A stretch of 64,000 nt of DNA from Nonlabens xylanidelens (GTDB lineage Bacteria > Bacteroidota > Bacteroidia > Flavobacteriales > Flavobacteriaceae), in contig NZ_PTJE01000006.1 of NCBI RefSeq assembly GCF_002934445.1, positions 62,001 to 126,000 on the forward strand, given 5' to 3'. The notes beneath the pieces were generated by a model. It was not told the origin of the DNA, searched no databases, and saw only the letters and a list, made by a program, of their open reading frames with translations. Both the position numbers and the translations under genes were made by a program. Of the stretch, positions 1 to 8,234 are shown one piece after another (the first letter of the stretch is position 1; each line of letters starts with the position of its first letter).

Positions 1-395
1 CAGCTATTTGGAGAGATAAGAATTTTAGATTTGATACTAGATTTGGCTTAGGGTCACAATTTAAGATGGGAGAGGAGTATGTACTTAGTCAAGAAATTAT
101 ATCCCAAAAATGTGCTATTATGCTTGTTCCAGAGGCTGTGGTTGTTCATGCTGAGATAAGTACAGCAAATGATCCATCATCTAATGAAGTTATCTATGCT
201 CGTGGGGCTATTGCAGCACATGAAAATTTAAAGATCGTAGGTTTAATACAGCTCAAGTACATATTCTTCTTATTTAGAAAAGGTTATATAAAACAGTTTA
301 GTGATTTACGTGATAGTTATAGACTTTTTAAAAAAGGTGTAAATGATTATATTAACAGTCTTGAAAGATATTCCAAGAATGATGTGAAACAATAG
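1..395 (+). CDS. Glycosyltransferase family 2, C-terminal part (5' end outside window)
   Basis: The reading frame is open from the left edge (codons begin at base 3), so this is the tail of a longer gene; the ATG at 66 is internal. The visible part reads FDTRFGLGSQFKMGEEYVLS, the acidic GEE region typical of the C-terminal half of GT-A fold family 2 glycosyltransferases, followed by a C-terminal segment with hydrophobic and basic patches. It probably transfers a sugar during surface polysaccharide assembly at the cytoplasmic face. A sugar ketoisomerase gene starts 12 bp downstream on the same strand, which supports a polysaccharide cluster extending leftwards. The acceptor and donor sugars cannot be told. 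Confidence 0.75.
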   Translation, partial: AIWRDKNFRFDTRFGLGSQFKMGEEYVLSQEIISQKCAIMLVPEAVVVHAEISTANDPSSNEVIYARGAIAAHENLKIVGLIQLKYIFFLFRKGYIKQFSDLRDSYRLFKKGVNDYINSLERYSKNDVKQ

Positions 396-407
396 TATAT
401 TTGATTT

Positions 408-809
408 ATGGATTATAAGATTATAGACATTCCTAAAATTACAGACCCTCGTGGTAATCTCGCAGTGCTAGAAAAAGATACGATTCCTTATAAAATAGAA
501 CGTGTTTATTATTTGTACGACGTGCCTAGTGATTCCCATCGCGGTGGTCATGCACATAAAGAATGTCTAGAATTATTAATCGCTGTATCTGGTAGTTTTA
601 CGGTAGAATTAGATAACGGTAAAGTAAAAGAAACAATAACTTTAAATAAACCAGATAAAGGTTTATTAATATCTACCATGGTATGGCGTGAGCTTGCCGA
701 CTTCTCTAGTGGTGCGATGTGCTTGGTTCTTGCTTCTCATGAATTTGAAGAGTCCGATTACATAAGAGATAAAGAAGATTTCTATCTAGCGACCGGTTCT
801 AATTCTTAA
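408..809 (+). CDS. dTDP-4-oxo-6-deoxyglucose 3,4-ketoisomerase-like protein (FdtA/WxcM family)
   Basis: A 133-residue single-domain cupin of the FdtA/QdtA/WxcM-like family, full length for the family. The conserved RGGHAHKE stretch (about residues 45-52) carries the paired histidines of the active site; the DYIRD and F residues near the C-terminus are also family hallmarks. Known members isomerise dTDP-4-keto-6-deoxyglucose to the 3-keto sugar, the step before 3-amino sugars such as Fuc3NAc or Qui3NAc. It follows a glycosyltransferase by 12 bp. Its last 24 bp overlap the 3' end of the convergent gene on the other strand. Whether it is an FdtA (galacto) or QdtA (gluco) type cannot be decided here. 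Confidence 0.82.
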   Translation: MDYKIIDIPKITDPRGNLAVLEKDTIPYKIERVYYLYDVPSDSHRGGHAHKECLELLIAVSGSFTVELDNGKVKETITLNKPDKGLLISTMVWRELADFSSGAMCLVLASHEFEESDYIRDKEDFYLATGSNS

Positions 810-1724
810 TCCAGAATTAGATAGTCTGTGATGTATTCTCTTTAATAATTTTAATTGCCAGCTACTTAACTTGAGTAACTTTTGTTGTTTTGCTGTTAAG
901 TTAGAAAATTCCATTTTACTAACTAATTGTTGAGCTTCTACTTTTTGATTTGCTATAATCAATTCTATGGCAAGTGCATATCTATTGATGTCTAGAAATT
1001 TCTTTAAGCCTTTATGTTGGGATGTGAACTTTTCATAGATATCAAAATCAGTATAAGTTCTGGTTTCTAAATTTATGAGATGAGATCTGTTTACTGCTGT
1101 TTCATCTTTTATGACAGTAACTGTAGGGTTAAATGCGATCTTTTCGTGTAAAGCTAGTTGTACATAAAAATCGATATCTTCAGAATGTGTTATCTCTTCA
1201 TTATAAAGTGAGGTAATGCTAGTTTTAAACCCAAAACTGGAAGAGAACAATATAGAATTAAGATAGTTGTAGATAAAGAAATCATCTAGTTCTCTAGAAG
1301 TATCAGTTTCTAAATTAGAGAATAGAGTTGCTTCAAATGTAGTAGCGCTTTTCCTTATTTTATAGTTGTTAGCAAACACCGTAGCGTTAGGAAACTTTAA
1401 AATGTTTTTAGTTAGTTCTTCTACATGGTTCGTTTCCCAATAATCGTCTGCATCTAGAAATAGGATGCAATCGTAATTGTTAGATTTTGCATAAGAGATG
1501 CCTTTGTTTCTAGCGTTGCTTACTCCTTGATTATCTTGTGATATGATCATGACAGCATCACTCTCAAACTCGCTTGCAATGGATAAACTATCGTCTGTAG
1601 AGCCATCGTTGATTATTAATAAATCAGTCACAACGGTTTGTGATAGAACAGATGTAATAGCTCTTTCTATAGCAGCTTCTTTATTGTAAAGCGGTATAAT
1701 AGTTAAGAATCTATGGTCCATCAT
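786..1724 (-). CDS. Glycosyltransferase family 2
   Basis: A 312-residue GT2 enzyme. The N-terminal GT-A domain shows the IIPLYNKE start, the nucleotide-binding NDGSTD (residues 39-44) and the metal-binding DADD (91-94). The rest is a less conserved acceptor region. It starts inside the stop of the upstream glycosyltransferase (ATGA overlap, 4 bp), so the two are translationally coupled. Its 3' end overlaps the convergent ketoisomerase gene by 24 bp. It is likely a cytoplasmic or membrane-associated enzyme of surface glycan synthesis; the sugar specificity is unknown. Confidence 0.85.
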   Translation of the reverse strand: MMDHRFLTIIPLYNKEAAIERAITSVLSQTVVTDLLIINDGSTDDSLSIASEFESDAVMIISQDNQGVSNARNKGISYAKSNNYDCILFLDADDYWETNHVEELTKNILKFPNATVFANNYKIRKSATTFEATLFSNLETDTSRELDDFFIYNYLNSILFSSSFGFKTSITSLYNEEITHSEDIDFYVQLALHEKIAFNPTVTVIKDETAVNRSHLINLETRTYTDFDIYEKFTSQHKGLKKFLDINRYALAIELIIANQKVEAQQLVSKMEFSNLTAKQQKLLKLSSWQLKLLKRIHHRLSNSGLRIRTGR

Positions 1725-2467
1725 CTACTTATTCTTGAGTAAACTCCCTTAATAATTAAGAGAAGCGTTTTTAAAACAGAATTTCTATTCCTAGCATTTT
1801 TGTAATACAGTTTAAAAATATGTTTTCTAAAAGTATGATCTTTTTTAACAGCGCTGTATCCGCCATCGCTAAAATAGGCGATATCTCTATCGATGAATCT
1901 ATGTTTTATGGTTTTATGAAAGAACCATTCCATATTGTGTGCCCAGTCTGCATGTACATGGTAGGATAAGTCATAGAAGCCAACAAGGTCAAAAACGTTT
2001 CTTTTAAAGAAAATAGCTTGGTGCGATATATTTTTATAAAAAATAGCTGCGTCGGTAAATTTACCAGCATAATGATTACCAAGTTTAGGGCTGTTTACAT
2101 TTCCATAAATAACATCTGTAGGATGGAGTAGTGCGTATTCTTTTATATCACTAAGTACGTTTTTATCTAGAAGGTAATCGTCAGCTCCTAAAAAGTATAA
2201 AAAACGACCTTGAGACATTTTTACACCTTTATTCATAGCGTCATAAATACCGCGATCCTTTTCAGAAATAGAACGCAATACAACAGTGTCGTCTCTGTAT
2301 GATTCTATCAGCTGTAACGTGTTGTCAGTAGAACCACCATCTACTATTATAATTTCGTAGTCTTGTGAGGACTGTATTTTAATGCTGTTAATGGCATTAT
2401 CGAGAACCTTTTCTACATTAAAAGTAGGTATGATGATACTGAAGAAAGGTTTCTTTTTTTCTGACAT
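1721..2467 (-). CDS. Glycosyltransferase family 2 (WcaE/WcaA-like)
   Basis: A 248-residue GT2 protein. SIIIPTFNVE opens the GT-A fold, DGGSTD (43-48) is the nucleotide-binding loop, and SEKDRGIYDAMNKG followed by GADD (94-97) is the pattern typical of WcaE-like transferases in colanic-acid-type clusters. It is the first gene of a two-gene unit on the minus strand and overlaps the next glycosyltransferase by 4 bp. ftsE lies 14 bp upstream in the same direction, so the unit may be co-transcribed from the ftsE promoter. Substrate not inferable. Confidence 0.85.
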   Translation of the reverse strand: MSEKKKPFFSIIIPTFNVEKVLDNAINSIKIQSSQDYEIIIVDGGSTDNTLQLIESYRDDTVVLRSISEKDRGIYDAMNKGVKMSQGRFLYFLGADDYLLDKNVLSDIKEYALLHPTDVIYGNVNSPKLGNHYAGKFTDAAIFYKNISHQAIFFKRNVFDLVGFYDLSYHVHADWAHNMEWFFHKTIKHRFIDRDIAYFSDGGYSAVKKDHTFRKHIFKLYYKNARNRNSVLKTLLLIIKGVYSRISR

Positions 2468-2481
2468 GGAAAATAGCTGGG

Positions 2482-3165
2482 TTATACCGCTTTTTGGACT
2501 ACTTCAAAAATTTCTCCATCATCACATTTAAGTGTTTTAGATGGGTATTTAAGAATTAAGGCATAATCATGAGTTGCCATGAGAATGGTATTACCATTCT
2601 TATTAATTTGTTGAAGAACTTCCATGATTTCCACACTGGTTTGTGGGTCTAGATTTCCGGTAGGTTCGTCTGCAATGATAAGTTCTGGCTCGTTAAGTAA
2701 TGCTCTAGCTATCGCAATGCGTTGTTGCTCACCTCCAGAAAGTTCGTGCGGATATTTAAAACCTTTAGTCTTCATGCCTACTTTATCTAGTACTACCTCG
2801 ATACGTGTAGACATTTCTTTTTTACCTTTCCAGCCTGTTGCTTTAAGGACAAATTTTAAATTGTCGTTGATCGTACGGTCAGTTAATAGCTTAAAGTCTT
2901 GAAAAACCACTCCTAGTTTACGTCGCAGGTGAGGAATTTCTTTTTCGCGCAAGCGAGATAAATCATAGTCTACTATAGTTCCTTCTCCTTTTTTAAGCGG
3001 TATATCGCCATAAAGGGTTTTCATTAAAGAACTTTTACCGCTACCGGTCTTACCTATAAGGTATACAAATTCTCCTTTTCCTATTTCCAGATTCACATTT
3101 TTTAGAATGAGGTTATCTTTCTGGAAGACATCTACTTTGCTTAATGATAAAACGTGATCTGACAT
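2482..3165 (-). CDS. ftsE: Cell-division ABC ATPase FtsE
   Basis: A 227-residue ABC ATPase. Walker A GKTGSGKS (38-45), Q-loop VVFQD, signature LSGGEQQ (142-148), Walker B IIADEPTG (163-170) and switch His 199 are all present. The short length, the LGVVFQDFKLL segment and the ADEPTGNLDP tail match FtsE, which pairs with the membrane protein FtsX to control septal peptidoglycan hydrolases. No ftsX lies next to it, so the partner must be elsewhere. It is followed by two glycosyltransferases on the same strand. LolD/MacB-like ATPases are the closest alternative family. Confidence 0.83.
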   Translation of the reverse strand: MSDHVLSLSKVDVFQKDNLILKNVNLEIGKGEFVYLIGKTGSGKSSLMKTLYGDIPLKKGEGTIVDYDLSRLREKEIPHLRRKLGVVFQDFKLLTDRTINDNLKFVLKATGWKGKKEMSTRIEVVLDKVGMKTKGFKYPHELSGGEQQRIAIARALLNEPELIIADEPTGNLDPQTSVEIMEVLQQINKNGNTILMATHDYALILKYPSKTLKCDDGEIFEVVQKAV

Positions 3166-3290
3166 GGATAAAAATATTTGATGTAAAGTTAATCAAGATG
3201 TGGATAAGATTATGAATAATTAATGAGGTTTTAAGACGTTCTAGCTTAGGAAATCATAATTTTACTCTAACAATTAGAATCCTTCTTATT

Positions 3291-6200
3291 ATGAGAAAAC
3301 TAACAATGGCGCTGTTGTTTATAATCAGTATCACTGGTATAACTAACGCACAACAGTCCAAAATATTTACCGACGACCTGGCTATTTACAATCAGGCGAT
3401 AGATCTTTATCAAGAAGACCAGTATCTGGCCTCGCAAAGACTGTTTGAAAAAGTGCTCGACGCCTCTAGTGATGAGGTGATTAAAGGGAATGCTTCTTAT
3501 TACATCGCAAATTGTGCTGTACGTTTAAACCAGCGTAATGCAGACGCGCTAGTAGAAAATTTTGTAGAAGAATATCCTACATCTACAAAGAAAAACTCTG
3601 CTGTTATTGATGTGGCAAATTACTATTTTGATAATGGTGATTATAGAAAAGCCGCAATATGGTATCAAAAAGTAGATAAGAGCACGCTTTCGCGAAAGCA
3701 AGCTAACCGTTATTACTTTAATACAGGTTATACTCTTGTGCAGTCTAAAAAGTATGATGAGGCAAAACCTTTTTTAAACCGCGTAAGTGATGATCCTGAA
3801 TACGGCAGTAAAGCAAAATATTATCTAGGTTACATAGCTTATGAAGGTGATGAATTGCAAGAAGCTAGCGATCTTTTTGATGAAGTAGGAGAATCTCCAG
3901 AGACAGATGAGAAACTTTCTTATTATCAAGCAGACCTAAATTACAAATTAGGAAACTTTGATAAAGCAATAGAGCTAGCAAAAAAACAATTGGCTAAATC
4001 TAACCGCAAAGAACAATCAGAATTAAACCGTATTATAGGACAGTCTCTTTTTAACAAAGAAAATTATACAGAGGCTTTACCTTATCTAGAAAAGTATCAA
4101 GGTGTACGTGGTAAGTGGAATAATAATGATTATTATCAGCTAGGTTATGCTTATTACAAGCAGGGTAACTTTGAAAAAGCGGTAGAGACTTTTAATAAAA
4201 TTATAGACGGTGAAAATGCTACTGCTCAAAATGCCTATTACCATTTGGGTCAAAGTTATATTAAACTAGACCGTAATGAAGATGCTCTTAATGCTTTTAA
4301 GAAAGCCAGTGAGATGGATCTAGATGCTCAAATAGCGCAAGATGCTTCTTATAACTATGCAAAGCTTAGTTATGAAAATGGGAATCCATACGATAGTGTG
4401 CCAGCGGTTATTCTTGCTTATTTAGAAAAATACCCTGCAACAGATAAGAACGAAGAGATGAATGAATTTCTAATAGACTCTTATTTTACTTCAAAGAATT
4501 ATAAAGAGGCAATTAACTTATTAGAAGATGGCAGAATAAAAGGGAACGAAGCAGTTTATGGTAAAGTAGCTTTATACTACGGTCTTAATTTATTTACAGC
4601 TGGAGAATATCAAGATGCCTTAGGTAATTTGAATAAAGCAATAGATAACATTACAGATCCTGAACTTAAGAAAAAAGCAACTTTCTGGAAGGCAGAAAGT
4701 ATGTACCAGCTCAATGATTTTACAGGTGCTTATTCTAATTTTAAAGCAGCAAATAAAATGAGTACTGCCATAGAAGAAGACGATTTATATAATTATGATA
4801 TGGGTTATACAGAGTTTAAATTGAAAAAGTATGACGCAGCAATTTCTTCTTTTACCGCTTATACAAATCAGTCGGACGCAAGCAACGATCGCATTAGGTT
4901 AAACGATGCTTACTTAAGAATAGGGGATGCAAATTTTGTGACTAAAAAATACTGGCCAGGAATGGAAGCTTATAATAAAGCTATCGAGATGAATGGTTTT
5001 AATTCTGACTATGCAGCATTTCAAAAGGCTATTTCTTATGGATTTGTACAGAAAAATGACCGTAAGATAGAAGACCTAGAAGGTTTTGTTACCAGATTTA
5101 AATCTTCAAAATATAGAGATGACGTGATGTATGAATTAGGTAATACTTATATCAATACCAACCAGGTTTCTAAAGGTATTAGTACCTATGATAAGTTAAT
5201 TGCAGAATATCCTAATAGTAGTTACACTTCTCAGGCAATGATGCGTAAAGGATTACAGTTATATAATGATGGTAATCTAGATGCGTCTTTAACGGTGTTT
5301 AAACAAGTAGCAAATAAATATTCAGGTACTCCACAAGCTGTGCAAGCTATAAGTAGTGCGAGACAGGTGTATATAGATCAAGGTCGTACTAACGATTATG
5401 CCGTATGGGTAAGAGGTCTAGATGGAGTTGAGGTTACAGATAATGAGCTAGACGACACGGCTTATGAAAGTGCAGAGCAGCCATTTATTCAAGGTGATAT
5501 GAAAGGAACTGCAAGAGAAATGGATAAATATTTAAAGCAATTTCCTAATGGTAAACATGCTTTAAAAGCACACTTCTACCTTGCACAATCCTTATTCTCA
5601 CAAAACAAGAAGTCAGAAAGTATTTCTCATTATGAGTTTGTAACTGCCAAAGAAAGAAGTGAGTTTACAGAACAAGCACTGGCTAGGTTAAGTGAAATTC
5701 ATTTAGGGACTAAGGATTATGTAAAAGCTATTCCTGTTATGAAACAGTTAGAACAACTGGCAGATTTCCCTCAGAACATCATTTATGCACAATCTAACTT
5801 AATGAAGGCTTATTATGAGACAGAGAAGTATGCTGAAGCTGTTACTTATGCAAACAAAGTATTAAGTGATTCTAGTATCGAGAATAATGTAAAGTCTGAT
5901 GCCGAAATTATTATCGCACGTTCTTCATGGAAACAAGGTGATGAAGCCGCTGCAAAAGCAGGTTATGAAAAAGTAAGAGAGACAGCAACTGGTAGTCTTG
6001 CTGCAGAGGCTACTTATTATAAAGCCTACTTTGAGAATAAAGAAGGAAATCACGATGCAACTATTGCTACAGTAAATGGTTTAAGTAAGAACTATGGTGG
6101 TTATAAGTTGTGGAGTGCAAAAGGTCTTGTGGTTATGGCAAAAAGTTATGCTGCCTTAAATCAAACTCTTAATGCAACTACTATTCTTGACGCTGTGATT

Positions 6201-6314
6201 TCAAATTTCACACAATATCCAGGAGTAGTAGCAACTGCACAAAGCGAGCTGAATAAGATTAAAAATGAAGCTGCAAAAACAAATTCATCTGTCGTACCGA
6301 CAAGTCAAAACTAG
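3291..6314 (+). CDS. Large periplasmic tetratricopeptide-repeat protein
   Basis: A 1007-residue exported protein. The signal peptide MRKLTMALLFIISITGITNAQ ends at a typical AQ cleavage site. The mature protein is almost wholly TPR and Sel1-like helical repeats (recurring Y..G..Y..A...F.KA patterns), a protein-docking scaffold. It ends 6 bp before a predicted outer-membrane barrel gene and surely shares its transcript, suggesting that the two form an envelope complex. A copy of the 16-bp palindrome (3685-3700, one mismatch) lies inside the gene and is read as LSRK. No enzymatic motif is visible; the exact role is unknown. Confidence 0.85.
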   Translation: MRKLTMALLFIISITGITNAQQSKIFTDDLAIYNQAIDLYQEDQYLASQRLFEKVLDASSDEVIKGNASYYIANCAVRLNQRNADALVENFVEEYPTSTKKNSAVIDVANYYFDNGDYRKAAIWYQKVDKSTLSRKQANRYYFNTGYTLVQSKKYDEAKPFLNRVSDDPEYGSKAKYYLGYIAYEGDELQEASDLFDEVGESPETDEKLSYYQADLNYKLGNFDKAIELAKKQLAKSNRKEQSELNRIIGQSLFNKENYTEALPYLEKYQGVRGKWNNNDYYQLGYAYYKQGNFEKAVETFNKIIDGENATAQNAYYHLGQSYIKLDRNEDALNAFKKASEMDLDAQIAQDASYNYAKLSYENGNPYDSVPAVILAYLEKYPATDKNEEMNEFLIDSYFTSKNYKEAINLLEDGRIKGNEAVYGKVALYYGLNLFTAGEYQDALGNLNKAIDNITDPELKKKATFWKAESMYQLNDFTGAYSNFKAANKMSTAIEEDDLYNYDMGYTEFKLKKYDAAISSFTAYTNQSDASNDRIRLNDAYLRIGDANFVTKKYWPGMEAYNKAIEMNGFNSDYAAFQKAISYGFVQKNDRKIEDLEGFVTRFKSSKYRDDVMYELGNTYINTNQVSKGISTYDKLIAEYPNSSYTSQAMMRKGLQLYNDGNLDASLTVFKQVANKYSGTPQAVQAISSARQVYIDQGRTNDYAVWVRGLDGVEVTDNELDDTAYESAEQPFIQGDMKGTAREMDKYLKQFPNGKHALKAHFYLAQSLFSQNKKSESISHYEFVTAKERSEFTEQALARLSEIHLGTKDYVKAIPVMKQLEQLADFPQNIIYAQSNLMKAYYETEKYAEAVTYANKVLSDSSIENNVKSDAEIIIARSSWKQGDEAAAKAGYEKVRETATGSLAAEATYYKAYFENKEGNHDATIATVNGLSKNYGGYKLWSAKGLVVMAKSYAALNQTLNATTILDAVISNFTQYPGVVATAQSELNKIKNEAAKTNSSVVPTSQN
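3685..3700. repeat. 16-bp palindrome copy (1 mismatch), inside the TPR gene
   Basis: CGCTTTCGCGAAAGC plus one mismatched base. It is read in the gene as LSRK, a different frame from most coding copies. It belongs to the family of 13 copies in this window. Confidence 0.85.
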
Positions 6315-6320
6315 CAAACA

Positions 6321-8048
6321 ATGAATTTCAATATAAAATATATATCACTAGCAATAGTTGCGTTAACTGCAACTATGGCTACTGCACAAACTACAGAAGA
6401 AGAGGAAGATCGATTAAACGGTGGTACGATTACGGTGGTAAAAGCCTATGATCCTACCATAAGCGATGCTTTTAAGGTAAAAAGCAATCCTAGCTTTAAC
6501 GACACTACAAAAGTGAAGAAAAAGTCAGTGACGTACAGCATCTTTTCTGTTCCTGTTGCGAGTACGTTTACACCTGCCAAATCTCCTTTAGGAAAGCTAA
6601 AGAAAGCTCAGAGACCTAAGTACTATCAAAACTACGCTAGATTAGGACTCGGTAATTATATCAATGTACTAGGTGAATTTGCTGCCAACTTTGAGTTAGA
6701 TAGAGATAGTGATCTAGGAGTTTTCTTTAATCACAACTCTTCTCAAGGAGGTATAGACGAAGCCATTGCAGACGATTCTTACTCGGACACCTCATTAGAT
6801 GTTTCTTATGGAAAACGTACCAGAGATATGAATTGGGGAATCACAGCAGGTGCTAGATATCAAACAGCAAACTGGTATGGAGATTATGAAAACGGACTTA
6901 ACCTATTGACAGAAGATACAGACGTTGCTTTTAACTACTTATCTTATGCTTTAGGCGGTAAAGCAACTTTCTTTGACGGTGTTTTTAAAGGTGTAGATGT
7001 AAACTTTACTGGTACCACATCGAGCAATGACGGTAGTGAGATACGCTTTAATGCACAACCTCAATTAGGTTTTGATATTTTGGATACAGAGGTTGCACTA
7101 GGAGTAGAGCTAGATTACTTGAGCGGTAGTTTTGATACACAAGGTTTAATTCCAGCGGCAGACGAGTACACGTACTTAAAAGCAGGGTTAAATCCATCGA
7201 TCAACCTTTATGGAGATAATTATAAAGTAAAATTAGGTGCGACGGTTAACTACCTTAACAATAGCGAGGCATCAGAAAGTGATGTGTACGTTTATCCAGA
7301 TGTGGTAGCGAGTTATATCGTAGTAGAAGAAAAATTCATTCCATATGTTACCTTAGGTGGTGGTCTAGATATGAATTCATTACAGCAATTTGCCGCAGAA
7401 AATGTTTTTCTAGCACCAGCTATAGACGTGATACCTACTAGCAGATTGTTAGATGCTCAATTAGGTTTTAAAGGTAAAATATCTGAAAACTTTGGGTACA
7501 AAGTATTCGGTGGTTATAAAATAGAAGAGAGCAAGTCTTTTTATAATAAAGGAGTAGGAGCAACCACAACTACAGGTCTAGAAGCTTATGAATATGGAAA
7601 CGTGTTCTACACACAATATGCAGATTTAAATACAACACTTTATGGAGCAACATTAAGCTATGATGTGAATACCGCATTTAACCTTAGTTTAAATGCGACC
7701 GGTTTTAGTTATGACGTTTCAGAAGGAGATGCTTTTAATAACGTAGCTTCTCATTTACCAGAATTCACTGCAGACCTTGTGGGGAATTATGAGATCAATG
7801 AAAAATGGAATGTAGGAGCAACACTTTACTTCGTTGGTGAGAGAGATGCCTTCAGAAATGGAGTAGGAGCAGAGACTCTTGATTCTTTTGTAGATCTTAA
7901 TCTAGACGTTAATTATAAAATAAATCCTAAATTAACTGCCTTTTTAAGAGGTCAGAATCTTACAGGTGGTAACTATGAATATTACTTAGATTACCCAGTT
8001 CAGAACCTACAGATTATGGGTGGAGCAGTTTATAAATTTGATTTTTAA
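6321..8048 (+). CDS. Outer-membrane beta-barrel protein (TonB-dependent-receptor-like)
   Basis: A 575-residue exported protein with a signal peptide ending in ATAQ. The mature part is rich in alternating amphipathic strands with many Tyr, Asn and Gly residues and ends in the aromatic AVYKFDF, the usual last strand of outer-membrane barrels. It resembles the barrel part of TonB-dependent receptors, but no complete plug domain is evident in the short N-terminal segment (about 80 residues before the first strand). It follows the TPR gene by 6 bp, so the two probably work together. A strong terminator follows. The ligand is unknown. Confidence 0.75.
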   Translation: MNFNIKYISLAIVALTATMATAQTTEEEEDRLNGGTITVVKAYDPTISDAFKVKSNPSFNDTTKVKKKSVTYSIFSVPVASTFTPAKSPLGKLKKAQRPKYYQNYARLGLGNYINVLGEFAANFELDRDSDLGVFFNHNSSQGGIDEAIADDSYSDTSLDVSYGKRTRDMNWGITAGARYQTANWYGDYENGLNLLTEDTDVAFNYLSYALGGKATFFDGVFKGVDVNFTGTTSSNDGSEIRFNAQPQLGFDILDTEVALGVELDYLSGSFDTQGLIPAADEYTYLKAGLNPSINLYGDNYKVKLGATVNYLNNSEASESDVYVYPDVVASYIVVEEKFIPYVTLGGGLDMNSLQQFAAENVFLAPAIDVIPTSRLLDAQLGFKGKISENFGYKVFGGYKIEESKSFYNKGVGATTTTGLEAYEYGNVFYTQYADLNTTLYGATLSYDVNTAFNLSLNATGFSYDVSEGDAFNNVASHLPEFTADLVGNYEINEKWNVGATLYFVGERDAFRNGVGAETLDSFVDLNLDVNYKINPKLTAFLRGQNLTGGNYEYYLDYPVQNLQIMGGAVYKFDF

Positions 8049-8062
8049 AATTGTTTTAATTC

Positions 8063-8078
8063 CGCTTTCGCGAAAGCG
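8063..8078. repeat. 16-bp palindrome CGCTTTCGCGAAAGCG, intergenic
   Basis: A perfect copy, with the inverted symmetry extended to TTCC/GGAA on the flanks. It sits 15 bp after the barrel gene and before its terminator. Confidence 0.95.
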
Positions 8079-8115
8079 GAACAATTAAATAGCTAGTAAA
8101 CTCATTCAAATACAG

Positions 8116-8150
8116 AACTCACTCAATTAACTTTTGAGTGAGTTTTTTTT
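8116..8150 (+). terminator. Rho-independent terminator after the TPR/barrel operon
   Basis: Stem AACTCACTCAA (8116-8126) pairs with TTGAGTGAGTT (8134-8144) around a 7-nt loop and runs into a stretch of eight Ts. Confidence 0.9.
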
Positions 8151-8234
8151 ATGTTTAAAAACTATAATTGTCAGCATGTATACAAGCTGCAGTAATTAAT
8201 TGTTTTAAAAGTTTCTGTGACTTATTTTCACATC

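Noticed and set aside
2624-2902. Open frame on the plus strand inside ftsE
   Set aside because: It is antisense to a clear ABC ATPase and has no recognisable domain; a shadow frame.
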